Source: Lepus europaeus
Taxonomy: Eukaryota > Chordata > Mammalia > Lagomorpha > Leporidae
Assembly (NCBI RefSeq): GCF_033115175.1
Contig: NC_084845.1
Location: forward strand, 560,501-624,500
Direction: 5' to 3'
Length of the DNA stretch: 64,000 nucleotides
Each line of letters starts with the position of its first letter. Positions within the stretch are counted from its first letter, which is position 1. Shown piece after piece: positions 45,621-55,979 of this stretch. Under the pieces are notes generated by a model. The model was not told the DNA's origin, did no database searches, and saw nothing but the letters and a program-made list of their open reading frames with translations. The position numbers and the translations under genes were made by a program.

Positions 45621-46180
45621 TCCATCTGCTGCTTCACTCCCTACATGGCGCAACAGCCAAGGCTGGGCCAGGTTGAAGCTAGACGCCATGAGCTTCTTCC
45701 AGGTCTCCTATTTGGGTGCAGGGGCCCGAGGACTTGGGCCATGCTCCACTGCTTTCCCAGGTGTGTTAGCAGAGAGATGGCTTGGAAGTGAAGCAGCTGG
45801 GACCGGATGATGGTCACTTAACCTGCTGTGCCACAGCAGTGACTCTAAGGAGACACCTACAAATGGTGTTGCTGTGCAGCCCCCAGCATGAATTCCACCA
45901 ACTCGATGGTCTATAAATACACGTGTATGAAGATGAGTTTCCACATACACACAGAAGCACTACACAGATGGTGGAATTCAGTAGCAAAGGCTCATGCCAG
46001 GATATATCCATGGCAGAATTCCAAGAAGAAATGAATGTGAACAAGTTCCCTGAGAAGCAGGGCATCAAAGGAAAAAATGCAGCTCTCCACAATGATGCAA
46101 GACTTCAACGCATAGCTAACAATGAGGAAGCTGGCCATCTTTCAGGGATTAGCTCTGTGGAATTCCCTGTAATCTAACCC
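45130..46180 (+). mobile_element. MULE (Mutator-like) DNA transposon remnant
   Basis: A plus-strand frame at about 45418-45505 reads LAFLPADEIPGNCNEFVRYF, matching the conserved ALAFLPxDEIP...VxYFExT region of MULE transposases. After the CSINE at 45522-45845 the frame resumes at 45923-46177. It continues with the tail of the same domain: an N-rich segment, AEFQEEM, then DARLQRIANNEEAGHLSGIS (compare the usual ARLQxIVxNY...YLRGIA ending). Before it, 45150-45330 is a degenerate series of aaattct/aaatcc motifs that may be terminal or subterminal repeats. Catalytic residues are not present in this C-terminal part. Confidence 0.6.
45522..45845 (-). repeat. CSINE inserted in the MULE remnant, with (GA)n expansion
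   Basis: Minus-strand copy with a long (ga)n run at about 45575-45616. Confidence 0.9.
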
Positions 46181-46247
46181 TGAAACACATTTTATCATAA
46201 GGCATATTTTCTTTTTTCTCCCCAAATTCTTATGTGTTTTTGTCTAT

Positions 46248-46286
46248 TTTTGGTAGATTTATTTATTTATTTTGAAAATCAGAGTT

Positions 46287-46317
<31 letters not shown>

Positions 46318-46395
46318 ATCTTCCATCTGCTGGTTCACTCCCCAGAGGGCCACAACAGGCAGCAATGGGCCAGGCCAAGGCCAGACAAGAGCCCT
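46248..46395 (-). repeat. CSINE tail-side fragment
   Basis: Starts agatttatttatttattttg, then a (ga)n run. The copy breaks off after ggccaaggcc. Confidence 0.8.
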
Positions 46396-46530
46396 ATCTA
46401 TAGCAGCTTTTGGAGAAGTGGACCAGCAGAGATGAAAGGCAGAGTTCCTGAGGGAGAAAAAAAGCAGAGTTACACATATATACACATGTATGATGTCCAA
46501 TCAGGGTAATGGGTGTATCTATATTTTAAG

Positions 46531-46589
46531 ATTTATTTATTTACTTGAAAGGCAGAGTTATGGAAAGGGAGGGAGAGTGAAGGGGAGGA

Positions 46590-46620
<31 letters not shown>

Positions 46621-46873
46621 TAAGAGAGAATGAGTGAGAGCGTGAGCAAGCCAGGAGGGCTGGGCCTACAAAAAGCCAGGAGCCTGGAACTCTGTGTGGA
46701 TATTCCACATGAGGAGCAGGAGCACAAGTACTTGGGCCATCTTCCAATGCCTTCCCAGTCACATTAGCAGAGAGCTGGATCAGAAGTGCAGCAGTTGGGG
46801 CTTGAACTGGTGCTTATATGGGATGCTTGTGTTGCAGACATCAGCTTAATCTGCCGCACCACATTGTGGCCCC
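46531..46873 (-). repeat. CSINE
   Basis: Minus-strand copy with (ga)n, ending attgtggcccc. Confidence 0.88.
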
Positions 46874-46961
46874 AGAGTAAATGTATTTATCACTTTAAAC
46901 ATTGAACATTTATGGTGAAAACAATCAAAATCTAATTTTCTTCTTTTAAGATTAATTTATT

Positions 46962-47262
46962 GGGCCAAGTGCTCTGGCACAGCGGGTTAGCACCCTGACC
47001 TGAAGCGCCGGCACCCATGTGGGTGCTGGTTCAAGTCCCGATTGCTCCACTTCCAATCCAGCTCTCTGCTATGGCCAAGGATAGCAGTGGAAGATGTTCC
47101 AAGTCCTTGGGCCCCTGCACCCACGTGGGAGACCCGGAAGAAGCTCCTGACTCCTGGCTTCGAATCGGTTCAGCTCCGGCCGTTGTGGCCAACTGGGGAG
47201 TGAACCATTGGATGGAAGACCTCTTTCTCTCTGCCTCTCCTCTCTCTGTGTAAGTCTGACTT
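46962..47262 (+). repeat. CSINE, tail lost
   Basis: Plus-strand copy that runs straight into the tail of the next, oppositely oriented CSINE. Confidence 0.9.
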
Positions 47263-47582
47263 TTTTTTTAAAGATTCATTTATTTATTTGAAAGGCAGAA
47301 TTACAGAGAGATGGAGAATCTTCTACCCACTCACTGGTTCACTCTATAAATGTCCAGATGGCCAGAGCTGGGCCAATCTAAAGCCAAGAGCCAAGAGCTT
47401 CCTCCGGGTCTCCATTGTGGGTTCAGGGGCCCAGGTACTTGGGCCACCTTCCACAGCTCTCCCAGGAGCATTGGCAAGGAGCTGGGTCAGAAGTGGAGCA
47501 ATCAGCACTTGAGCTGACACCCATATGGGATCTGGCATCACAGGCAGCAGCTTTTACCCACTAAAACACAACACTGGCTAGC
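47263..47582 (-). repeat. CSINE
   Basis: Minus-strand copy from aaagattcatttatttattt to aacactggc. Confidence 0.9.
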
Positions 47583-47606
47583 TAAAATCCAATGATAGAG
47601 GGTTAT

Positions 47607-47936
47607 TTTTTTAAAGATTTATTTATTTATTTGAAAGTCAGAGTTACACAGAGAGAGGAGAGGCAGAGAGAGAGGTCTTCCATCTGATGGTTCACTCCTC
47701 AATTGGCTGCAACGGCTGGAGCTGCGCTGATCCGAAGCCAGGAAGCCAGGAGCTTCTTCCAGGTCTCCCACGTGAGTGCAGGGAACCAAGGACTTGGGCC
47801 ATCTTCTACTGCTTTCCCAGGCCATAGTAGAGAGCTGGATAGGAAGAGGAGCAGCCGGGACTAGAACCGGCACCCATATGGGATGCCGGCACTTCAGGCC
47901 AGGGCGTTAACCCACTGCTCCATAGCGCCGGCCCCT
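47607..47936 (-). repeat. CSINE
   Basis: Well-preserved minus-strand copy ending agcgccggcccc. Confidence 0.94.
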
Positions 47937-47944
47937 CTTAGAAG

Positions 47945-48267
47945 GTTATTAAAAAATATTTATTTGACATGCACAGTTAAAGAGAGGCAGAGGTAGACAG
48001 AGAGAGCTTCCATCTGCTGGGTCACTCCCCAAATGGTTACAATGGCTGGAGCTGGGCCAGTCCAAAGCCAGGAGCCAGGGGCCTCTTCTGGTTCTCCCAA
48101 GTGGGTTCAGGGGCCCAAGGATTTGGGCCATCTACTGCTTCTTTCCCAGGTACATTAGCAAGGAGTTGGATCAGAAGTGGAGCAGCCAGGACTCGAATTG
48201 GTGCCCATATTGGATGCTGGCACTGCAGGTGGAGGATTTACTTGCTATGCCACAGCAACAGCCCCAG
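47945..48267 (-). repeat. CSINE
   Basis: Minus-strand copy, moderately diverged. Confidence 0.9.
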
Positions 48268-48287
48268 AGGCTCTTTTGTTTTATTCA

Positions 48288-48625
48288 TGTAAAATTTATT
48301 TATTTACTCAAAAGTCAGAGTTACACAGAGAGAGGAGAGGCAGAGAGAGAGGGAGACAGAGACAGAGATCTTCCATCTGATGGTTCGCTCCCCAATTGTC
48401 TGCAATGACTGGAGCTGCACATATCTGAAGCCAGGAGGCAGGAGCTTCTTCCGGGTCTCCCACGTGGGTGCAGGGACCCAAGCACTTGGGTCATTTTCTA
48501 CTGCTTTCCCAGGCTGTAGCAGAGCTGAATTGGAAGTGGAGCAGGGGGTCTCGATCCAGCGTCCATATGTGATGCCAGTGCTTCAGGCCAGGGCATTAAC
48601 CTGCTGTGCCACAGCTCTGGCCCCT
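48288..48625 (-). repeat. CSINE
   Basis: Minus-strand copy, tail tttatttatttactcaaaag, head acagctctggcccc. Confidence 0.92.
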
Positions 48626-48721
48626 CTTTTGTTTTGAATAGAGAAATATATAGCACTTTATCTACAGTCACTCTATTGCATAAAGAACCCCAGAACTTTT
48701 GTCATTAAAATGGCAATCTTT

Positions 48722-49050
48722 GGAGCCTGGGCTGTGGCATAGGGGGTAAGGGTGCCACCTGCAGTGCCGGCATCCCACATGGGCACCAGTTCTAATCCCA
48801 GCTGCTCCACTTCTGATCCAGCTCTCTGCAGTGACCTGAGAAAACAGAAGATGGCCCAAGTCCTTGGGCCCCCACACTCATGTGGGAGACCAGGAAGAAG
48901 CCCCTGCCTCCTGGCTTCAGATCAGTGCAGCTCTGGCCATTACAGCCATCTGCAAAGTGAACCAGCAGATGGAAGACCTCTCTCTCTCTGCCTCTGCCTC
49001 TCTGCAACTCTGCCTTTCAAACAAACAAACAAAATAAATAAATAAATAAA
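48722..49050 (+). repeat. CSINE
   Basis: Plus-strand copy with tail caaacaaacaaacaaaataaa. Confidence 0.92.
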
Positions 49051-49307
49051 TGGCAATCTTGTTAGGACAGATCACAATCTTATTAGAACTCACCAGAAAG
49101 TTAAATCAATCTTTTATTTATGCTGTTTTCAAGTGTATTTGGATAATATGAAGGACTTTTTTGATGTACTTAGTTTGCTTACAAAGGAAATAATCATGTT
49201 GAACAACAGTATTTATACAGGCTCATATTGCTGATCTTAATAGATATTATTTGAGAAGCATACAGCTAATGCTGAGAATCAAATGTTACAGTTTGCAAGT
49301 GAAAATT

Positions 49308-49600
49308 TGGGTGCTGGCATGGTGGCCAGTGGGTCAAGCTGCTGCTTGCAGCTCTGGCATCCCACACTGTAATGATGCTTTGAGTCCTGCCTGCTTGCCT
49401 GCAGTCCAGCTTCCTGCTCAGGTGCCTGGGAAATCAACAGAAGGTCACCCAATACTCAGGCCCCTTCCATCAATGTGGGGGACCCAGATGGAGCCCCTAG
49501 CTTTGGCCTGGCCTAGCTGTAGCTATTCAGGCAGTCTAGGGAGTGAACCAGCAGATGGAAGATCTGTCACTCTGCCTTTTCAATAAATAGATCATTAACA
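49308..49600 (+). repeat. Diverged, older CSINE
   Basis: Blocks gctggcatggtggccagtgg and gtctagggagtgaaccagca are recognisable. The tail is short. Confidence 0.75.
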
Positions 49601-49653
49601 ACAAGAAATTTTAAGCTGAAAAATTTATGCTGATCTGAGGCTTTTGTTTCTTT

Positions 49654-49966
49654 AGAAAAGATTTATTTATTTGAAAAGCAGAGTTACAGAGGCAAAGGGG
49701 TGCATAGGTCTTCCATCCGCTGGTCCACTCCCCAAATCGCCACAATGACTGGAGCTGGGCTGATGCAAAGACAGGAGCCACATGCTTCTTCCAGGTCTTC
49801 CCTTCGGGTGGAGGGACCTAAGAACTTGGGCCCTCTTCAACTGCTTTCCCAGGCCATAGCAGAGAGCTTGATCAGAAGTGGAGCAGCCAGGACTTGAATC
49901 GGCACCCATATGGGATGCCGGCACTGCTGGTGGCAGCTTTACCCGCTATGCCATAGTGCTGGCCCC
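49654..49966 (-). repeat. CSINE
   Basis: Minus-strand copy, aagatttatttatttgaaaa to agtgctggcccc. Confidence 0.93.
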
Positions 49967-49969
49967 TCG

Positions 49970-50515
49970 TGCTTCTCTTACATAGGTTCTGATGGAACAC
50001 TGGTGGGTCTTAAAAGCCAGATACTGTAATGTTACAGTAAACAAAATCAATGATATTTGACAGTAAAACCAGTGTAAAAGATATCACATAGAGCTTTATA
50101 TGTTGATCCATTAAATCAGGATTAATGGTCCACAAGACGTGTTTTATTTATTACCATGTTTCTATCACTTAGTATGCATATTTGGTGAATGAATTCATAT
50201 CTAGTTTAGAAATGTATTTCTGACTTGGTAGTCTTGTATATGTATAGTCTGTACCATGTAACTGGTTTTGGATTTATTTTCATTTTAATGAATAAACCCA
50301 AGTTGTTATTATTGTTTCCAGTGATGATTAGTGGAAAAATAGGAAAGAGACCTAAAGTTATTACAGTTTTTGAATATACATGGCCGTAGTATAGAAATAA
50401 TTTTGTAAGCATCTGAGTTCTTTCATTCAGAATTAAAATTCAAAATGAGTAATAGTTGACTTTAAGGATAAAAATTGTTTCTTGACTCCTTGCCTATAAG
50501 CTAATGATCTCTATT
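49970..50515. other. Unique AT-rich DNA, no feature seen
   Basis: No exon or repeat recognised. Confidence 0.5.
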
Positions 50516-50528
50516 AGGAATGAAACCA

Positions 50529-50858
50529 AGCTGGCGCCGTGGCTCAACAGGCTAATCCTCTGCCTAGTGGCGCTGGCGCACTGGGTTCTAGTCCTGCTCG
50601 GGGCGCTGGATTCTGTCCCGGTTGCCCCTCTTCCAGGCCAGCTATCTGCTGTGTCCCGGGAGTGCAGTGGAAGATGGCCCAAGTGCTTGGGCCCTGCACC
50701 CTCATGGGAGACTAGGAGAAGCACCTGGCTCCTGCCTTCGGATCAGCGCAGTGCGCTGGCTGCGGTGCGCAGGTCGCAGCGGCCACTGGAGGGTGAACCA
50801 ATGGCAAAGGAAGACCTTTCTCTTTGTCTCTCTCTCTCACTGTCCACTCTGCCTGTAC
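50529..50858 (+). repeat. CSINE part of the chimera
   Basis: Young subtype (ctggcgccgtggctcaacag), complete to ctctgcctg, where the poly(A) would start. Confidence 0.92.
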
Positions 50859-51985
50859 AACTTACTACTCTGCCTGAACAACTTAATACATTATCCCTCT
50901 TAGTATTTTTTTTTGTTTGTTCTACTTAATACTTTTGGTTGAATACTGTAATCAATACACAGTTATTCTTAAGTGTTGAAACTTAACTGAAAAGTGATCA
51001 CTGTTAAATATAAGAGTGGGAATAAGAGAGGTAAGAGATGTGCAATTTGGGACATGCTAAAGCTGACTTGCCCCAAACGGTTAGAAACATACCAGGGGAC
51101 TCCAATTCAATCCCATCAAGGTGGTAGGTACCAATGTCATCTCACTAGTCCAAGTGATCAATTTCTGTTCACAATTGATCATAATGATAGGACTAAGAGG
51201 CAAAGGGGATCACACAAATAAGACTAGTGTCTGCAAATACTAACTGATAGAATAAAAAAGGGAGAGAACGATCCAACATGGGACACGAGATACACAGCAG
51301 ACTCATAGAATGGCAGATGTCCTAAATAGCACTCTGGCCTCAGAATCAGCCCTTAAGGCACTTGGATCCGGCTGAAAAGCCCATGAGAGTATTGTAGGCA
51401 TGGAAAGCCAAGACACTCTGGAAAAAAAATGACCTAAATGAAAGATCTCTGCGAGTGAGATCCCAGTGGAAAGAACAGGTCATCAAAGAAGGAGGTATCT
51501 TTCTCTGAAGGGAGGAGGAGAGAACTTCCACTTTGACTACGATCTTGTCTAAATATGACCAGAGTCGGTGAACTCAAAAGGCTTCCATAGCCTTGGCAAC
51601 TCATGACAAGATCCTAGGGTGATTACTGATGCCATAAACAAGAGTGTCAATTTGTTAAGTCAACAACAGGAGTCACTGTGCTCTTACTCCTCATGTAGGA
51701 TCTCTGTCCTTAATGTGCTGTACATTTTGATTTAATGCTATAACTAGTACTCAAACAGTATGTTTCACTTTGTGTTTCTATGTGGGTGCAAACTGTTGAA
51801 ATCTTTACTTAGTATATGCTAAACTGATCTTCATTGAAAATGAATCTTGATGCAAATGGAAGGGGAGAGGGAGCGGGAAAGGGGAGGGTTGCAAGTGGGA
51901 GGAAAGTTATGGGGGTGGGGAAGCCATTGTAATCCATAAGTTGTACTTTGGAAATTTATATTCATTAAATAAAAATTAAAAAAAA
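50859..51985 (+). mobile_element. L1 3' region of the chimera
   Basis: Contains canonical L1 3'-UTR sequence, including gatcttgtctaaatatga onward, which also ends the element at 28374-32633. Confidence 0.88.
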
Positions 51986-51999
51986 GAATGAAACCAGTT

Positions 52000-52550
52000 T
52001 TGACTCCACTGAAACCATTTACAAGAGTGAACTGGTCAAAAAGATTTTTTGTCTTTAGTGCAGTTCACTTGAGCTTCATTAAAATTTTTTTTTTACTTGT
52101 ATGAAATTTCAGTTTTTATTACAGTGAAACACTTATATAATAAAGAGGGCAAATGGCATTAAAGTTTGGGAGGAGAAAACTCATAGCTGAATAGTATACA
52201 CATCAAATGTGTAAACAAGAGTTCTGGGATTGGAAGTACTGATGCCACTAGTAGTGATCATGTCTAATTAAGGTCACTAACAAGCATGTTTCAGGAGGGA
52301 ATGTGGAGACGAATTAACTCAGAAGTAGCTTAACAGAGGGAAAAGAGATTACTTAGAACATATACAAATGAATGGAAATCTGCCTGGAAGGATCTTCACC
52401 AGTTGTAGAGTGTTCCTTCCAAGTCACAAATTTGGAGTAGGGGGCTTCATAAGGCACATTCATTTAAAAAATACGTGGATTCTAGAGCAGGTTGTGCTAA
52501 ATGGGCTCTGTAATAATGTCTACATTTCTGTCATTCTAAGGTTCATAACA
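52000..52550. other. Unique DNA, no feature seen
   Basis: AT-rich with no recognised exon or repeat. Confidence 0.5.
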
Positions 52551-52567
52551 TTTTTCTACCATTTTCT

Positions 52568-52779
52568 TTTTTTTAAATTTATTTATTTGAAAGAGTTACA
52601 CACAGAGAGAGGAGAGGCAAAGAGAGCGAGAGAGAGAAAGAGGTCTTCCAACCAAAGGTTCACTCCACAATTTGCCACAATGACTGGAGCTGCACTGATC
52701 TGAAGCCAGGAGCCAGGAGCCAGGAGCCAGGAGCCAGGAGCCAGGAGCTTCTTCCGAGTCTCCCATGTGGGTGCAGAGA
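52568..52779 (-). repeat. CSINE, left part (split by the provirus)
   Basis: Minus-strand copy, with the 14-bp duplication ttctaccattttct at 52554-52567 and 58357-58370. It contains a 7-bp minisatellite, about six units of agccagg (52703-52747). Confidence 0.94.
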
Positions 52780-53117
52780 TGTGTGGGCCAGCCGCACCAG
52801 TCGAACAGAACCTAAGGGAGGGAAAGGGACTGAAAAGAGGGACAAGAGATCGCAGAGAATGGAGCCAAGACAACAAGGCTGATCAATGCTCCTTTATTCC
52901 AATGTCTTGGTGGTATTTATTCATAACCAGCTGCAGAATAAAGAAGCACAAAAGATAACTACATACATAAGCAATTATCGGGGTCTCCGGTGGCATAGAT
53001 AATTTTAACAGAGCATTCTTGATTATTATCCACCTTCAGGATGGGAGTATGTGACTTTCTTATCCCAGGAATTCCACAAGCCAAGACTGGCCTTGATTTG
53101 TCCAAAGGCTGCCTACA
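52780..53117 (-). repeat. Provirus 3' LTR
   Basis: 338 bp. On the minus strand it begins TGTAGGCAGCC and ends GGCCCACACA. An AATAAA lies near 52891-52897 on that strand (plus ctttattcc). Confidence 0.93.
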
Positions 53118-53136
53118 TCTGCCCCTTTTTTATTTT
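53118..53136 (-). promoter_or_regulatory. Polypurine tract next to the 3' LTR
   Basis: The minus strand reads AAAAAAGGGGCAGA directly before the LTR start. Confidence 0.75.
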
Positions 53137-53473
53137 ATTGAGAATGGCCTCTGTCTTAGGTTGCCCTCAGTCATCTCTGCCCTGACCCGTCATTGGTAAC
53201 TCAGGCAGCTTGGCCTAGAGCCCTGTCTTAGGTTGGTACAGGATGCTGAGTGTCTTACCCGTCATTGAGGACCATTCCAGCTAGGCATTAGGTGGGAGTT
53301 GAGGATGGATATTTGGCCTAATATTGATTATATTGATTTTAAAGGAGGTTTGACATGAAGTTTTTAATGATGAATTTCGGTCCAAATAGACTGTAGTGAA
53401 GTTAACATCAGTTGCAGAACACACAGAAAACATCCCAAACAAAGTAAGAAAAGCAATAATGGTCCAGCCAACA

Positions 53474-53830
53474 TTAATAACCTATGGATCCATTGGAACC
53501 CTCCAAATGATGGGGGTTGGAAATGAACATGTGTTGCATTTCACTCTTAAGCTTATCAATAACAGACTCTATATGTGGCACATTGTTAGTAATGTTAAAA
53601 CAACATCCCCCAGGCACAGATTTACAGCTTATATGATCTTTTAACAGCAAGTAATCGATAACTGCATGGTTTAAAAGTACTCCTGAGTGAACTTGATCCA
53701 ATTCTTCGGCTATATTGGATAGCGCAGTAGCAGTAAGATTGATTGTTTTGGTCACCAAACATGTAAGCCTTCGCAGTCCACAATTATTTCCATAAGGCAA
53801 CCTAGGAACTCCTACTAGTGATATAGCCAT
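53474..53830 (-). pseudogene. Retroviral env transmembrane-subunit remnant
   Basis: The open segment includes ALSNIAEELDQVHSGVLLN, then an LLLKD block. A C-x6-CC motif (CKSVPGGCC) follows 2-3 residues further on, placed like the disulfide-forming motif of gamma-type TM subunits. The surface subunit and membrane anchor are not recognisable. It lies between integrase and the 3' LTR, as expected for env. Confidence 0.65.
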
Positions 53831-53939
53831 GGTAAAGGTAGTGTCGTCTCCAAATAGGATGACATTATCATCACAGTTCTCAGGTAATGAGTGTCACTGT
53901 CTTTGTCTTTGGAAATACAGATGTCAGCATTGGGGCCAC

Positions 53940-54600
53940 ACGGCCCAACGAGCAGTTTTGGAAATCATCAAGGGCTAATGAAGTAAAAGTACATTAGCTA
54001 CATAAAAATGCCCAGCCCTTAGGAGCCCACGTCCCATACCAGTACCGGATCAGGCCCATTCCATTGATTGGTGATAGGATCCTTGCATTTTACCATTGCT
54101 CTTTTCGCAGCTGTTTATGGATGCCAATGTCGATCAGCTGCAGAATGACCATCTTTATCCAATTTGAAAAAATTTAAAATGAAAAGGCATGTGAGAGCCA
54201 CCTGTTAGGAGAATGGGCAGAAACCCCAAACTCCCCCCTCTCCATTCCATTAAAATATTGTTTAAAGTATGATGTGTACATCAAACACTGTCTTGACCCA
54301 GAGGATTATAAGGAATGTCAGTAACATGAGATATAAAAAAGGTTGTGCAAAAAATGTTTAAAAGAAGTAGAAGTATAAGCAGGTCCATTATCCCTCTTAA
54401 TCTGCTTTGGAGTTCCTAGGGAAGCAAAAGCTTGCAAGCAATGGGCAATAACATGTTTTGTAGCTTTACCTGTATGTAAGGAAGCAAAAATTAATCCAGA
54501 ACAGGTATCAATAGACATGTATATATTTTTGTTTACCGAATTCCATGAGGTGGGTGATATCCATTTGCCATAGTTGACTGGGGACAATCTTCTGGATGTA
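53940..54600 (-). pseudogene. Retroviral integrase remnant
   Basis: Catalytic core text around DTCSG and DNGPAYTS (ORF at 54318-54587). The C-terminal NQW/GPDPVL-type segment is near 53995-54090, in another frame. The zinc-binding N-terminal domain is missing because the deletion junction near 54565 joins it straight to RT. Confidence 0.8.
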
Positions 54601-54960
54601 AAGGTATTGTGTAAAAACAGTCTTTTAAATCTATTATTGCAATATAAGAGTCCTTGGGATTTGCAGTAAGCAATGGTAAACCTGGTTGCAAGGCCCCCAT
54701 ATTTTCCATAGTAGCATTAACTGCCCTAAGGTCCTGAAGAAACCGCCATCTCCCAGATTTCTTTTTGATAACAAAAATAGGACTATTCCAAAGAGAATGA
54801 GAAGGAACTATATGTCCTGCTGTTAATTGTTCTTCCACCAATAGCTGTGCAGCATTTATCTTTTCCTTCGGTCAAGGCCACTGATCCACCCACACGGGAT
54901 TATCTGATTTTCATTTTATTTTATTTTTTTTTGCGTGGGGCACAAGCTGACCAGTAGCCA
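54565..54960 (-). pseudogene. Retroviral reverse transcriptase remnant (N-terminal)
   Basis: Carries [26 protein letters not shown], then [16 protein letters not shown], the fingers and first catalytic aspartate region of a betaretrovirus-like RT. It stops before the YxDD box. The remainder of RT and RNase H are deleted. Confidence 0.88.
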
Positions 54961-55660
54961 TCAAGGGAAACCCAAGCCTCTCTGGTCATGATGGACAGTT
55001 AAAATAACTGGAGATGTGATGCCTTGTTGTTGTTTGCCTAAACCCTTACCTGGCAAATGACCTTGTTGAAGTATGTTAATGGTAACAATCGTATTTGGAC
55101 TACACATTAAAGCCCCCATTTGAGTTAGAATATCATGGCCAAATAGATTAACAGGTAATACAGCCAAAATGTAGGGGCGACAGGTTCCAGCATTACCTGC
55201 TTCATCCTCCCAATGCAACAATTCGGTTGTGCTAATCTCTGACTCTGACCAATACCTCACAATTGAGTCATGGTAATTTCCTTTCTCCAATTTGTGGGCC
55301 AGCTTGCTGCTGAAATAACAGAGACATCAGCTCCAGTATCTAAAAGACCCTTGAATAATTTTCCATTTAATTTCAATTGAAATTTCGATCTGTCCTTTAT
55401 TATAGGCTGGACCGAATAAGCATCTGAAGACCCAAAACATCCTTCCCCACAGGAATTTGCCAATGTGGCTCCAAATAAGGCAAGAGGAAGAAGGACCAGC
55501 TGAGTAATGTGCTGTCCTGGAGAAAGTGTGACAATAGTACCATTAGCTTGGGCCATAATTTTAATTTCTCCCATGAAATCTTCATCTATAACCCCAGGGG
55601 AAACTTGCAGTCCGGCCAGAGTAGTACTATTTCTTTCTAACAAAAGCCCAAAAAAATCCC
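54961..55660 (-). pseudogene. Retroviral dUTPase-protease with G-patch
   Basis: The dUTPase C-terminal part (GVIDEDFMGEI) is followed by the protease active site LLDTGADVSVI and, after a frame break near 55260, by a glycine-rich G-patch (GKGLGKQQQGI). This order is that of the betaretroviral pro gene. Confidence 0.85.
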
Positions 55661-55739
55661 TCAGGAAGTGTGGTCCACTGATCCCTGTAGGGAGGGCCTG
55701 AGGCTGGCCCTGCTTCCAGTTTCCCGAACTCTGTTCTTT

Positions 55740-55970
55740 AATGAATTACCTTCTTTATCAGTTTTGGCGCGACATTTATTGGCCCAGTGCCTTCCCCTTT
55801 TGCACTAGGGGCAAATCCCAGGAGGAGTCTTATTTTGATTTCTAGCTTTTGGACAATTTTTGCACATGTCCCTGCTGCCCACATTTATAGCACCCTCATT
55901 TATTGAGCATAACCCTCCTTGTTGATTTTTGTAATGACATACCATGCAGAGCGGCAGGTCCTGAATGTCC
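55740..55970 (-). pseudogene. Retroviral nucleocapsid zinc-knuckle remnant
   Basis: A minus-strand frame shows C-x2-C-GxxGH-like and C-x2-C-KxGRHW-like knuckles, the second with a damaged first half, just upstream of the dUTPase region. Frames are interrupted by stops. Confidence 0.6.
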
Positions 55971-55979
55971 TGTTTTTAA

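Larger units (their letters stand above)
50518..51996 (+). mobile_element. CSINE-L1 chimera inserted as one unit
   Basis: A CSINE head and body (50529-50858) lacks its own poly(A). It continues without interruption into about 1.1 kb of rabbit-type L1 3' region that ends attaaataaaaattaaaaaaa. The 11-bp duplication gaatgaaacca brackets the whole (50518-50528 and 51986-51996). No duplication separates the two parts. Confidence 0.85.

Noticed and set aside
53396-53644. 82-residue plus-strand frame near the env remnant
   Set aside because: Antisense to the env TM remnant, and it has no independent support.
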